Assembly (NCBI RefSeq): GCF_004297875.1
Contig: NZ_SCSK01000005.1
Coordinates: forward strand, 1 to 64,000
Direction of reading: 5' to 3'
DNA from: Pandoraea sp.
GTDB lineage: Bacteria; Pseudomonadota; Gammaproteobacteria; Burkholderiales; Burkholderiaceae
DNA: 64,000 nucleotides
Position 1 is the stretch's first letter, and each line of letters starts with the position of its first letter. The notes under the pieces are model-generated. The model did no database searches. It was not told where the DNA came from and was given only the letters and a program-made list of their open reading frames with translations. The position numbers and the translations under genes were made by a program. Shown one piece after another: positions 25,435 to 33,425 of this stretch.

Positions 25435-26319
25435 CTACCCCAGCCGCTGTTTCCACAACACATCAAGCACATGCTGCGTGGAGCGCTCGACGCCTCCGGC
25501 ACGGTGCGCGATGCCGAGGCAGCGCCATAACGCGGGGCGCAGGGGCCGCATGACGATACGCGGATCGGGCGTGGGCGTGGTCGACTCATGGGGCAGCAGC
25601 GCCGCGCCGTAACCGGCCGCGACCAGGCTCTTGATGGCGTCGTTGTAGTTGAGCTGGATGCGCGGCGCGGGATGATGGCCGCCCGCGGCGAACCACTCGG
25701 CCGTCAGGCGCGACAGCCGCGTGGTCGCGTCGTTCAGGATCAGCGGCCGGGCAGCAAGCCACGCCGGCGTGACGCGCGCCGGCGAGCCCCAGTGTGCCGG
25801 CACGAACGCCATCACTGGGTCGCGCCGCCACGGTTTGATGACGAGCCCCGCCACCGGGGGCTGCGGCAGCGCGACCAGGCCGACGTCGAGCGTGCCCTCG
25901 GACAGCCGCGTGAGCGTCTCATGCGACGTGAGCACCGCGACCTGCACGTCGATCGCCGGATGATGCTGGCGCAGCACCTCGAGCGCTTGCGGCAGCAGGT
26001 GCGCGATCGCCCCGGTCGACGCGCCGAGCCTCACCCGCCCCGCGAGTCCCATCACCTGACGTTGGACGTCGTCGATTGCCTGCGCCGCATCGGCAAGCAG
26101 CCGGCGCGCGCGCTCGACCAGCGCTTCGCCGATCGCCGTGGGCCGCACCTGCCCGCGCTTTCGTGACAGCAGTCGCGCCCCGATGCGCTCCTCCAGTTCG
26201 GCGATATGCAGGCTCACCGTCGGCGGCGCCAGGTGCAAGGCGCGCGCCGCTTCGGCAAAGGAGCCGCCATCGGCGATGGCGACCAGGGTACGCAAGCGGT
26301 CAAGGCTGATCTCTCGCAT
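25435..26319 (-). CDS. LysR-type regulator divergent from argC
   Basis: A 294-residue LysR regulator: helix-turn-helix at residues 5-62 (LRTLVAIADGGSFAEAARALHLAPPTVSLHIAELE), then an effector domain with the usual GRVRLGASTGAIAHLLPQAL entry. It is divergent from an argC-type gene across a 126-base gap packed with two overlapping inverted repeats, one of which has T-N11-A spacing. Both features point to direct control of the argC-type gene and of itself. The effector is unknown; an arginine-pathway intermediate is a natural guess. Confidence 0.88.
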   Translation of the reverse strand: MREISLDRLRTLVAIADGGSFAEAARALHLAPPTVSLHIAELEERIGARLLSRKRGQVRPTAIGEALVERARRLLADAAQAIDDVQRQVMGLAGRVRLGASTGAIAHLLPQALEVLRQHHPAIDVQVAVLTSHETLTRLSEGTLDVGLVALPQPPVAGLVIKPWRRDPVMAFVPAHWGSPARVTPAWLAARPLILNDATTRLSRLTAEWFAAGGHHPAPRIQLNYNDAIKSLVAAGYGAALLPHESTTPTPDPRIVMRPLRPALWRCLGIAHRAGGVERSTQHVLDVLWKQRLG

Positions 26320-26331
26320 GTCGGAATCCTG

Positions 26332-26348
26332 ATTCAGAAAAACTGAAT
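26332..26348. promoter_or_regulatory. LysR-type operator upstream of argC
   Basis: ATTCAG-AAAAA-CTGAAT, a perfect 6-bp inverted repeat with T-N11-A geometry, 13 bases before the LysR start codon on its coding side. It overlaps the next palindrome by five bases. Confidence 0.55.
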
Positions 26349-26367
26349 TTCATCATCATGAAATTCA
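26344..26367. promoter_or_regulatory. 10-bp-arm palindrome overlapping LysR box
   Basis: TGAATTTCAT-CATC-ATGAAATTCA: ten base pairs on each side match perfectly around a 4-base centre. It shares the TGAAT half-site with the adjacent LysR-type dyad, so occupancy of the two sites should be linked. It lies 79-102 bases before the argC start. Confidence 0.6.
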
Positions 26368-26445
26368 ACTTTTCCTATTCTATAGGTATCCGCAAAATAG
26401 GTGCTCGCTCAATCTGTCATGGGCAGTCACCGGAGTCTTTCACGC

Positions 26446-27375
26446 ATGAACCTCCCTCTCGTTTTCATCGACGGCGACCAGGGCACCACCGGGTTGCAAA
26501 TCCACGAACGGTTGCGCGGGCGCACCGACCTGAAATTGCTCACGCTGCCCGAGGCCGAACGCAAGGACCTGCGGCGGCGCGCCGAAGCGCTCAATGCCTG
26601 CGATATCGCCATCCTGTGCCTGCCTGACGCTGCGGCGCGCGAGGCGGTCGACGTCATCGTCAATCCGGCTGTCAGGATCATCGACGCCAGTTCCGCGCAC
26701 CGCACTCATTCCGACTGGACGTATGGTTTTCCCGAAATGATGCCGGACCAGCCGCAACACATTGCCCGCGCACGCCGGGTGACCAATCCAGGTTGCTACC
26801 CGACCGGCGCCATCGGCCTGCTGCGGCCCTTGCTGCTGGCCGGCCTCATCCCTGACCAATACCCGATCAGCATTCACGCGGTGTCGGGCTACTCGGGGGG
26901 CGGGCGGGCCGCGGTCGAAGCCCACGAGGGGCCGGACGCCGCCAAGGCGCCGCCGTATCAGATCTACGGCCTGGGGCTTGCGCACAAGCATGTTCCGGAG
27001 ATTCAGCGGCATGCCGGGCTCGCGCAACGGCCCATTTTTGTGCCGGCCTATGGCGCGTTCCGCCAGGGCATCGTGCTGACCATACCGCTGGCGTTGCGGC
27101 AATTGGCGCCCGGGGCGGACGCCCAGGCGCTGCACGCCAGCCTCGCGCGGCACTACGCCGGCGCGCCCCGTGTGCAAGTGATGCCGCCGCAGGCGTCGAA
27201 TGCCATCACGCACCTGGACCCGTGCGCGCTGAACGGCACCAACGACATGCGCCTGAGCGTGTTTGCCAACCAGGAGCATGGGCATGTGGTGCTCAGCGCG
27301 GTGTTCGACAATCTCGGCAAAGGCGCATCCGGGGCCGCCGTGCAAAACCTGGACCTGATGCTTGGGCGGCAATAA
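26446..27375 (+). CDS. argC: N-acetyl-gamma-glutamyl-phosphate reductase (type 2)
   Basis: A 309-residue NADP-dependent reductase of arginine synthesis, of the shorter type 2 ArgC group. The N terminus [18 protein letters not shown] is the nucleotide-binding segment of that group; Cys117 in [17 protein letters not shown] is the catalytic nucleophile; [12 protein letters not shown] and the His in [11 protein letters not shown] follow. The ATG at 26446 starts right at the conserved region; upstream ATGs do not. Unlike a usual arg gene it stands alone beside a dedicated LysR regulator, so it may act on a related acyl phosphate in another pathway. Confidence 0.88.
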   Translation: MNLPLVFIDGDQGTTGLQIHERLRGRTDLKLLTLPEAERKDLRRRAEALNACDIAILCLPDAAAREAVDVIVNPAVRIIDASSAHRTHSDWTYGFPEMMPDQPQHIARARRVTNPGCYPTGAIGLLRPLLLAGLIPDQYPISIHAVSGYSGGGRAAVEAHEGPDAAKAPPYQIYGLGLAHKHVPEIQRHAGLAQRPIFVPAYGAFRQGIVLTIPLALRQLAPGADAQALHASLARHYAGAPRVQVMPPQASNAITHLDPCALNGTNDMRLSVFANQEHGHVVLSAVFDNLGKGASGAAVQNLDLMLGRQ

Positions 27376-27454
27376 AAGTCATCGAGCCGGGCTGGCGGGC
27401 GTACTGCCACGGCCGCCCGTCACCATCCGCATGCGGCCGGAGAGCGCAGCGCGC

Positions 27455-27838
27455 TCAGCCCAACTGCTCCTCGATCGAGCGGGTCTGCGGCGACTGGATG
27501 TTGCCCGTATGCTTGGTTTGCACAGGCTCGATCAGCACGACCCAGCATTCATTTTCGGCAACCGGATGATGCAGCGTGCCGCGCGGCACCACGTGCATCG
27601 AACCGGCCGGCAAATCGATGGCACGCCCGTTTTCATATTCGATCGTCAGATGCCCGCGCACGATGTAGAACAATTCGTCCTCGTGCTCATGGTCGTGCCA
27701 CACAAGCTCCCCGCGCACTTTTGCGATTTTTACGTACTGATCGTTGACCTGCGCAACGACTTTGGGCGACCAATAGTCCGAGACATCGGCGAACGCCGCC
27801 TCGAGGTCGAAAGACTCGGCAAACGGATGAGAGGCCAT
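27455..27838 (-). CDS. Small cupin-domain protein
   Basis: A 127-residue single-domain cupin. The metal-binding motif appears as HDHEHEDELFYIVRGHLTIEYE (two His, one Glu) and the second His as PRGTLHHPVAEN. The last 15 residues are polar and non-conserved. The start at 27838 follows GGAGATAT. It diverges from a LysR gene across 176 bases that contain a LysR-type dyad, so it is probably that regulator's target. Enzymatic role, if any, unknown. Confidence 0.8.
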   Translation of the reverse strand: MASHPFAESFDLEAAFADVSDYWSPKVVAQVNDQYVKIAKVRGELVWHDHEHEDELFYIVRGHLTIEYENGRAIDLPAGSMHVVPRGTLHHPVAENECWVVLIEPVQTKHTGNIQSPQTRSIEEQLG

Positions 27839-27992
27839 GCATATCTCCAGCTCGAAAGGCAAAGGGCGGCGGGCGCCACGACGGCCGACGTCGAAGCCGC
27901 GCAAGCGGCGCCATCGACGCACCTTCGCAAGGGGGAGATCGCATTGTACGGAGCACCGATATATCGCAAAAGACAATAATTTTTATGAGACG

Positions 27993-28009
27993 CATTACGC
28001 GGCATAATG
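27993..28009. promoter_or_regulatory. LysR-type dyad before LysR gene
   Basis: CATTA-N7-TAATG with T-N11-A spacing, ending 6 bases before the LysR start codon at 28015. It is positioned for autorepression and for control of the divergent cupin gene. Confidence 0.4.
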
Positions 28010-28014
28010 TGCCG

Positions 28015-28908
28015 ATGAACCGAAATCTCGATCTCGATCTGATTCGCACGTTCGTGGCCGTAGCCGACAGCGGCAGCATGACCGTCGCGGCAAATCTGCT
28101 GCATATGACGCAAGGCGCGGTCAGCCAGCAGGTAAAGCGCCTCGAAGAGCTGCTCGGCTGCGAACTGTTCGTGCGCAGGACGCGCAAGCTGGGACTATCG
28201 CGCCGGGGCGAGCAGTTTCTCGTCAATGCCCGCAGGCTGCTGCGGCTCAACGATGAAGTCTGGGCCGAAATGACCGGCCAGCCACTGCGCGGCGCGCTGC
28301 GCGTGGGCGTGCCTCACGATCTGGTCGCGCAGCTCGCGCCCGCGATGAAGACATTCACCGAGGCGCATCCGCACGTCGATATTTCCCTGGTGTGCGCAAC
28401 CTCGTCTGAACTGCGCGAAGCCGTCGACGGCGGTCGCCTGGACGTATCGATAGTGGAATGTGTTGCCAGCGAAGCCGACGGCGAAGTGCTTCGCATCGAG
28501 CCGCTGGTGTGGGTCAAAGGGCGCGACAGCAGCGCGTGGCAAAGGCGGCCGTTGCCGCTTTCGATGGTAGACGAACGCTGCGTTTTCCGCCCCGTCGTGC
28601 TCGATGCGCTGACCGACGCCGGTATCGCCTGGCGTACCGTGTTCGAGAACGGCAACATCGAAGCAACTGCGGCAATCGTGCGCGCGGGTCTCGCGGTCAC
28701 CACCTGGCTCGGCTCCACCCTGCCCGCCGATGTCGAGCCGATCGCATCCAAGGCAAGCGGCTTGCCCGCGCTGCCGCCATTCGCCATCTGCCTGCGGTTG
28801 CCCGCGACGGTCCAGCCCGCAGCGCAGGAATTCGCGCGCTGCGTGCGCGAATCGATATCGAACGACGCCGGCGTGCGCCGCGCACGGGCAGCAGCGAAGA
28901 CGGCGTAA
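28015..28908 (+). CDS. LysR-type regulator divergent from cupin gene
   Basis: A 297-residue LysR regulator with N-terminal helix-turn-helix (LIRTFVAVADSGSMTVAANLLHMTQGAVSQQVKRLE) and effector domain beginning LRGALRVGVPHDLVAQLAP. The ATG at 28015 is preferred because the segment before the DNA-binding domain is then of normal length. It diverges from the small cupin gene. A GC-rich stem (28914-28920 with 28927-28933) follows the stop codon but lacks a T tract. Confidence 0.88.
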   Translation: MNRNLDLDLIRTFVAVADSGSMTVAANLLHMTQGAVSQQVKRLEELLGCELFVRRTRKLGLSRRGEQFLVNARRLLRLNDEVWAEMTGQPLRGALRVGVPHDLVAQLAPAMKTFTEAHPHVDISLVCATSSELREAVDGGRLDVSIVECVASEADGEVLRIEPLVWVKGRDSSAWQRRPLPLSMVDERCVFRPVVLDALTDAGIAWRTVFENGNIEATAAIVRAGLAVTTWLGSTLPADVEPIASKASGLPALPPFAICLRLPATVQPAAQEFARCVRESISNDAGVRRARAAAKTA

Positions 28909-29020
28909 GCCAGCCCCCTGCCCGGGCGGGGGGTTGGCGTCGCCGCGCCCGAGGGCGAAAGGGGGCCGCCTTTCCCAAGCCTTTTACCGCGAGATAACCG
29001 GCCCGGCACATCGCCCAAGT

Positions 29021-29350
29021 TCAGATAGACCAGTCAACCGGGTAGTTGACGATGGGGTCGAACTCAACCCCGGCTTCTTCCGCGGCTTGCCTGGCATCCA
29101 TGATCATCTCTCTGAGCCGCCCCATCTGCTGGGCATGCTCGTCCGACTCCCAGACACTGACATGCACCATGGAGCCGGACGGGGAAGCTCCGGCGTAGTA
29201 ACTGATCAGGCCGGGCAGCTTTTCGATCGCGGGAATCAGATAGCGGCCCGTTGCTTCCGTCATGGCCTGGACCTCCGCGAATCTCGCGGGATTGAATGCA
29301 CCGCGTGAGACGCGGACGACGGCGTTAGCGGGCATCGGTTTCGCGGACAT
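29021..29350 (-). CDS. ABM-domain (antibiotic biosynthesis monooxygenase-like) protein
   Basis: A 109-residue protein with the dimeric ferredoxin-like fold of the ABM family: a beta strand carrying VVRVSRGAFNPARFAEV, a helix with AMTEATGRYLIPAIEKLPG, then GLISYYAGASPSGSMVHVSVWESDEHAQQM. Members include small monooxygenases and heme-degrading enzymes, but many have no known activity. It diverges from a TetR-type gene 69 bases away, the likely regulator. The start was set at the ATG after GGGAGAACTGCTC. Confidence 0.75.
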   Translation of the reverse strand: MSAKPMPANAVVRVSRGAFNPARFAEVQAMTEATGRYLIPAIEKLPGLISYYAGASPSGSMVHVSVWESDEHAQQMGRLREMIMDARQAAEEAGVEFDPIVNYPVDWSI

Positions 29351-29419
29351 GAGCAGTTCTCCCGGGGTAATTTCGTTTTGGCATGGTATCGTAACGTATT
29401 TCAATCAGGAGTAGCAACC

Positions 29420-30001
29420 ATGCCATCTGCCGACGTGCGCCCAGCGGGAAGACCCAGAGACCCCGGGCTGGACAGGGCGATCCTCGCGGCGGCCGAGCGA
29501 CAGCTTGGCGAGGCTGGGTATGCCGGCATGTCCCTGGACTCGATCGCGGCAGCCGCCGGCACGACCGTGCCCGCCGTACGGCGCCGATTTCGCAGCAAGG
29601 CAGAGATCGTCGTCGCCGTGATCGACTCGCTCCGCATCCAGGGCATTCCTGCCGCTGCGGGCCCGCTACGCGAGCGCGCGCTTGCATTGCTGCGGAATTT
29701 CCAGGCCAATCTTTCGCGCCGGAACTCCCTGGCGGTGGTCGGTTCGCTGCTCACGGAGGAGCGCCGCTATCCTGAACTGCTCGACGCTTTTCGCCGCCGG
29801 CTGGTGGAACCGCGCCGGGCCGCGCTGCGCCAGATACTCATCGAAGGTATCGACGCCGGAGAACTGCCGCGCAGCGCCGACCCCGAGATACTCGCGAGCA
29901 TGCTGATCGGCTCGTTCTACGCGCGTTATATCGCCACGTCCGACCTGCCCGACAACTGGCCCGAATCCACGCTGCAGCAGGTTTGGCCCGCGGTACCCTG
30001 A
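29420..30001 (+). CDS. TetR-family regulator
   Basis: A 193-residue TetR/AcrR-type regulator. The N-terminal helix-turn-helix is clear (RAILAAAERQLGEAGYAGMSLDSIAAAAGTTVPAVRRRFRSKAEIV, residues about 16-61). The all-helical ligand domain is of the TetR C-terminal 11-like type (RERALALLRNFQANL, then LIGSFYARYIAT). The ATG follows AGGAGT. It is divergent from the ABM-domain gene, which it probably represses. Ligand unknown. Confidence 0.88.
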   Translation: MPSADVRPAGRPRDPGLDRAILAAAERQLGEAGYAGMSLDSIAAAAGTTVPAVRRRFRSKAEIVVAVIDSLRIQGIPAAAGPLRERALALLRNFQANLSRRNSLAVVGSLLTEERRYPELLDAFRRRLVEPRRAALRQILIEGIDAGELPRSADPEILASMLIGSFYARYIATSDLPDNWPESTLQQVWPAVP

Positions 30002-30055
30002 GCGTCCACGCAGCCCGCGCGGACCGAGCTTGGCGTGTGGCGGGCGAGGGTCAGC

Positions 30056-30202
30056 GTGCGCAGTACCGAAGGCGAGATCACGGAGGTTCGCCCCGCAGCA
30101 GTTCAGCCCGAATGGCTCACCGAGGCGGAAGCGGTGCGCGACGGCATCGAACGAGGCATGCATTTTATCGAGCGCAAGCTGGCGCCGAACGACGAGCCTT
30201 GA
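30056..30202 (+). CDS. Possible small protein or gene remnant
   Basis: A 48-codon open frame from a GTG, ending EAEAVRDGIERGMHFIERKLAPNDEP, with a codon-like composition and no clear ribosome-binding site. The frame stays open some distance upstream of the GTG. It may be the tail of a decayed gene or a short real gene in the 278-base gap before the EamA gene. No family is recognised. Confidence 0.25.
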   Translation: MRSTEGEITEVRPAAVQPEWLTEAEAVRDGIERGMHFIERKLAPNDEP

Positions 30203-30279
30203 CTCGGCCACCGCGTGCCCGGCGGGAGCTACGGGACTCAATCCAGACGGAGCCTGATCGCGACCTTTGCGCAGCGTGA

Positions 30280-31245
30280 TCAGGTTCCGCTTACTTCGTT
30301 AGGCTCGACGCCAGGGGGCGGCGTTCGCGCCATTGCGCAAGCGCGTTCGGCAAACCAGATGGCGGCCGCCATCAACGCGATGCCTGTCAGTTGCAGGCCG
30401 CTCAAACGCTGTCCGAAGTAAATCCAGTCGATAAAGACGCCGACCGCCGGATACACGAACTGAAACAGGGCGATGCGGCCTGTGTTCAGGCGCGCCATGC
30501 CAATGTATATCAACGTGTAGGCCAGGCCTGTGTGAATGATACCGAGCCCGGCAAGCCACAGCCACGAGACACCCAACCCGGGCCAACCGTGCTGCATCGG
30601 CCAGATCCACACCGTCAGCGTGCCGATCGCGCATTGCCACCAGGCGAGAATACCCGCGGGCAACTCGCGCAGATGTCTGGCGATGATCGTCACGCATGCC
30701 ATGCAGAAAGCGCCCACCAGGCAATACATCACACCAAGCCAGTAACCTTGCGGGACGTCGCCGCCTGAGGGGTGCTCGACGATTCCGGTCGCCAGTACGA
30801 GGCCGACCATCGCCACCGAGACCGCGCCAATGCGGCGCCTGCCGATCGACTCCTTGAGAAACAGGGCGCCCAGGACCAGCACCCACATCGGCTGGAAGTG
30901 AAACAGCACGATTGCGACCCCCACCGACATGCGCTCGATGGCGGAGAAGAACAAGCCCCAGCTCAGTACCATCAAGGAGCCTGCGGCCAATACCCACGGT
31001 CCGGTCGTTCGCGTCAGCCGCAGCAATCGCGTCTGGCCGCGCAACGTCACCCAGCCGGTCAGGACGATCAGGCCGAATGCGCAGCGAAACCACGTTACCG
31101 TCAGCGGATCGGCGTGGGCGTTTTTTACAAAGATGCCGATAGTGCCGAGCAGCACGCAACCCAGAACAAACGGCCACGCGCCGGTCGACCGGCGGGTCGT
31201 CACCAAGCAGGAGGCTGAATTGTGGATGTGCTGGTTGGCGTTCAT
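30280..31245 (-). CDS. EamA family metabolite exporter
   Basis: A 321-residue membrane protein with ten predicted helices and two internally repeated EamA domains (drug/metabolite transporter superfamily). WFRCAFGLIVLTGWVTLRG and LFHFQPMWVLVLGALFLKESIGRRRIGAVSVAMVGL in the first half correspond to LIYIGMARLNTGRIALFQFVYPAVGVFIDWIYFGQRLSGLQLTGIALM in the second. It diverges from a LysR gene, a frequent pairing in which the LysR protein controls export of an amino acid or metabolite. The substrate cannot be read from sequence. Confidence 0.88.
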   Translation of the reverse strand: MNANQHIHNSASCLVTTRRSTGAWPFVLGCVLLGTIGIFVKNAHADPLTVTWFRCAFGLIVLTGWVTLRGQTRLLRLTRTTGPWVLAAGSLMVLSWGLFFSAIERMSVGVAIVLFHFQPMWVLVLGALFLKESIGRRRIGAVSVAMVGLVLATGIVEHPSGGDVPQGYWLGVMYCLVGAFCMACVTIIARHLRELPAGILAWWQCAIGTLTVWIWPMQHGWPGLGVSWLWLAGLGIIHTGLAYTLIYIGMARLNTGRIALFQFVYPAVGVFIDWIYFGQRLSGLQLTGIALMAAAIWFAERACAMARTPPPGVEPNEVSGT

Positions 31246-31284
31246 GCACCCAGTGTGTACCGGCGCCCATCGAACGAAAAGCGC

Positions 31285-31300
31285 ATAATTCGAAGATTAT
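31285..31300. promoter_or_regulatory. Dyad between eamA-type and LysR genes
   Basis: ATAAT-N6-ATTAT palindrome in the 85-base divergent gap. The sequence ATTCGAA also occurs twice here (31288-31294 and 31304-31310) as a 16-bp-spaced direct repeat. Candidate site for the adjacent LysR protein. Confidence 0.35.
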
Positions 31301-31330
31301 TCATTCGAAAATCGAAAGCGGGTGAGAGCC

Positions 31331-32200
31331 ATGAAACAAGGCGATCTGCAAACAGACTGGCTAAAGTGCTTTGTCGCCGTGGTCGATGCCGGTTCGCTCT
31401 CGGGCGCCGCGGGTGAAGTGCATCGCTCACAGTCGGCGGTGAGCATGCAGCTCAAGAAGCTGGAAAACGCGCTCGGGCTTCGACTCATCGAGCGCGGCTC
31501 GCGCGCGCTTGTCCTCACCCACGATGGCCAGACGCTGCTCGGCTATGCGCGTCGCATTCTCGACTTGCATGCGCAAGCGAAGATTGCGCTGCAAGGCGAT
31601 CAACTGACCGGACGCGTGCGGCTCGGCGTGCCGGACGACTATGCCGAGAAATATCTGACGCCAGTGCTCAAGCGGTTCGCGCCGCGGCACAGTGGCGTCG
31701 AAATCGAGCTGATCTGCGAGCAATCCACCTCGCTCATCCCGCGCGTGGCCAGTGGCGAGTTGGACATCGCGCTGGTGTCGCGCGATCACGCGCGGCGCGG
31801 CACCCTGCTGTTTCACGAGCCCATGGTCTGGGTCGGCGCTGCGCAGTTCGAGCTGTGGCGTCGCGATCCGATACCGATCGCCGTCTACGAAAGTGCGAGT
31901 CTGGCGCGACGCTGCGCCATTCATTCACTGGCGCAGCAGGGGCGTCGATACAAAGTGGTCTACAACAGCTCCAGTCTTGCCGGGCAAATCGCGGCAGTCC
32001 AAAGCGGGTTGGCGGTCGCGGCGCTGACGCAATGCAGCGCGCCCGGGCATCTGCGGATTCTGGGTCGCGACGAAGGTTTGGGCCCGCTCGAACCGATGGA
32101 AGTCGCGGCTTACAGAAGCCGCGATTCGCGCGGCTCGAAGGCCGTTGATAGCCTGCATGACCTGCTGGTCAAGACCTTACGCCAGTCAGCGTCAGACTGA
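31331..32200 (+). CDS. LysR-type regulator divergent from eamA-type gene
   Basis: A 289-residue LysR regulator: helix-turn-helix at residues 9-65 (WLKCFVAVVDAGSLSGAAGEVHRSQSAVSMQLKKLE), then the effector domain (LTGRVRLGVPDDYAEKYLTPVLKRF). The ATG at 31331 was chosen over a GTG nine bases earlier. It diverges from the EamA exporter gene and is the probable sensor for the exported compound. The 181 bases after it, before a convergent gene, hold nothing recognisable. Confidence 0.87.
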   Translation: MKQGDLQTDWLKCFVAVVDAGSLSGAAGEVHRSQSAVSMQLKKLENALGLRLIERGSRALVLTHDGQTLLGYARRILDLHAQAKIALQGDQLTGRVRLGVPDDYAEKYLTPVLKRFAPRHSGVEIELICEQSTSLIPRVASGELDIALVSRDHARRGTLLFHEPMVWVGAAQFELWRRDPIPIAVYESASLARRCAIHSLAQQGRRYKVVYNSSSLAGQIAAVQSGLAVAALTQCSAPGHLRILGRDEGLGPLEPMEVAAYRSRDSRGSKAVDSLHDLLVKTLRQSASD

Positions 32201-32381
32201 AGCTTGTCGCACGCGCTTGCGACCCGCGGATCAAGCACATCGGCGCCAACGTTGGATGTCAAAGGGCACGGCCTGGTCGAAGGCCGATGATGGTTGTGCC
32301 TGACAGAACCGGAAACTCGCTTGCCGCAGAACGCGCCGTCAACCGCATGTCGGCCCGGCAGGATTTGTCAGATACGTGGGT

Positions 32382-32840
32382 TCAACCGGGGTTGGTCCAG
32401 TTCAATCTTGCGACGAGCGGCTTGGGGTGTGCCTTGGTTTTCACGTACACGGTGATCCTGTAGCGCCCCGGCCTGCTCATGTCGAAGGCTTCGCTGTAAT
32501 CAGGCACTCCGCTCGTGACGCGAGGCACCAGTCTTTTCTCCTGCACTTGCCGGTCCGGACCCAGAACATCGGCGCGGACCTCGGCATCGGCAACCTTCGC
32601 CCCTGATTTTGTGTCGGTGATGCTTACCACCAAATGATGGTCGGACCCCGTCTTGCCAAGGTTCGGGTGCGAAGTGGACTCTTCCGGGAAGTGTCCGGCC
32701 CACCGGGCGATCACGACGCCGATATTAACGTGCAAGCCGTCAATGGTCTGCTGCTGTTGCGCGCGGGCTGCCGGCGTCGCCAAAATCAACGCCGTCAACA
32801 GCGCCGCGCCCAGCCCCAAGCGCCGCATCAAAATGTTCAT
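32382..32840 (-). CDS. Secreted YtkA/FixH-like protein
   Basis: A 152-residue exported protein. It has a signal peptide (LGLGAALLTALILATPAARA, cleavage before QQQQ) and an immunoglobulin-like domain of about 100 residues resembling YtkA/FixH-type modules: HHLVVSITDTKSGAKVADAEVRADVLGP, then GRYRITVYVKTKAHPKPLVARL. Such modules are often found in metal-handling or envelope proteins. A CRP/FNR-like palindrome lies 74-87 bases upstream, suggesting control by oxygen or nitric oxide. No partner gene is adjacent. Confidence 0.6.
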   Translation of the reverse strand: MNILMRRLGLGAALLTALILATPAARAQQQQTIDGLHVNIGVVIARWAGHFPEESTSHPNLGKTGSDHHLVVSITDTKSGAKVADAEVRADVLGPDRQVQEKRLVPRVTSGVPDYSEAFDMSRPGRYRITVYVKTKAHPKPLVARLNWTNPG

Positions 32841-32913
32841 GATTGTGCCCACCCTTTTTTCTTCCGTCTGAATCGGGATGCCATCATTGAATACCCGGGG
32901 CGTTTGACCGTGC

Positions 32914-32927
32914 TTGACCAAAGTCAA
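32914..32927. promoter_or_regulatory. CRP/FNR-like palindrome TTGAC-N4-GTCAA
   Basis: TTGAC-CAAA-GTCAA, the same half-sites as the palindrome before the P450 gene (2189-2202). It lies upstream of the secreted YtkA/FixH-like gene. The TTGA-N6-TCAA core is FNR/Dnr-like. Confidence 0.5.
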
Positions 32928-33099
32928 ACTCCGGCCGGTTTCCCTGCGTTAGCGGATGCGGCAGGACTGCGTCGCCGCTGCGTCTGGCCCTCCGGGCCGC
33001 TGGGAAAGTGCAACAGCCAACTCGCAGGCATCCGCTGGCGACCTTGAAATCTCGTCGTGATGGACTGGCCACGGCTCTCGGGATGGGGAGAGGCATTTT

Positions 33100-33216
33100 T
33101 TCGGCGGCGTCGCGCTAGCCGGGCTCTACACGCTTTTACAGGCCGTCGAATGGCTCTACATCGGCCTGAAAATCGCGGGCGGCGCGTACCTGATTTTCGT
33201 CGCCTCGAAGATATAG
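33100..33216 (+). pseudogene. Remnant of LysE/RhtB-type exporter
   Basis: Thirty-eight codons followed by TAG read FGGVALAGLYTLLQAV then EWLYIGLKIAGGAYLIFVASKI, which matches the third-helix region of LysE/RhtB amino-acid exporters (typically LKxAGAAYLxxLG). The parts before and after are missing, so this is an internal fragment of a deleted gene, not a working protein. It is flanked by non-coding sequence on both sides. Confidence 0.6.
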
Positions 33217-33425
33217 CGCGGCGCTGGCCGCCCGATCACCGGCCCATTACAGCGCTCGGTCTGCGTTTGATTCTTGATGCACCCAAGGTTGGCATCTGAG
33301 GCAGGTCATCGAGAGTCGGGACGTCAGGCTCGCGCGCGCCGCTTGCTGGCAACGGCGAGCCACCGGTAGAGCCCGGCGCAGCCATTGGCCAGGTGTTGGC
33401 AGGCGCGAGCCAGTGGCGCCTTCGC

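Larger units (their letters stand above)
32841..33425. other. Intergenic region with a LysE remnant
   Basis: A 585-base stretch without an intact gene. It holds a CRP/FNR-like palindrome near its left end and a 39-codon LysE-family remnant (33100-33216). The rest, on either side of the remnant, shows no recognisable protein fragment and no clear terminator. Confidence 0.6.

Noticed and set aside
28914..28933. GC-rich stem after the LysR gene as a terminator
   Set aside because: Strong pairing but followed by TTGGCG, not a T tract; insufficient for a rho-independent terminator.
29385..29410. CGT-A-ACG palindrome as the operator of the TetR/ABM pair
   Set aside because: Only three base pairs per arm; symmetry does not extend outward.
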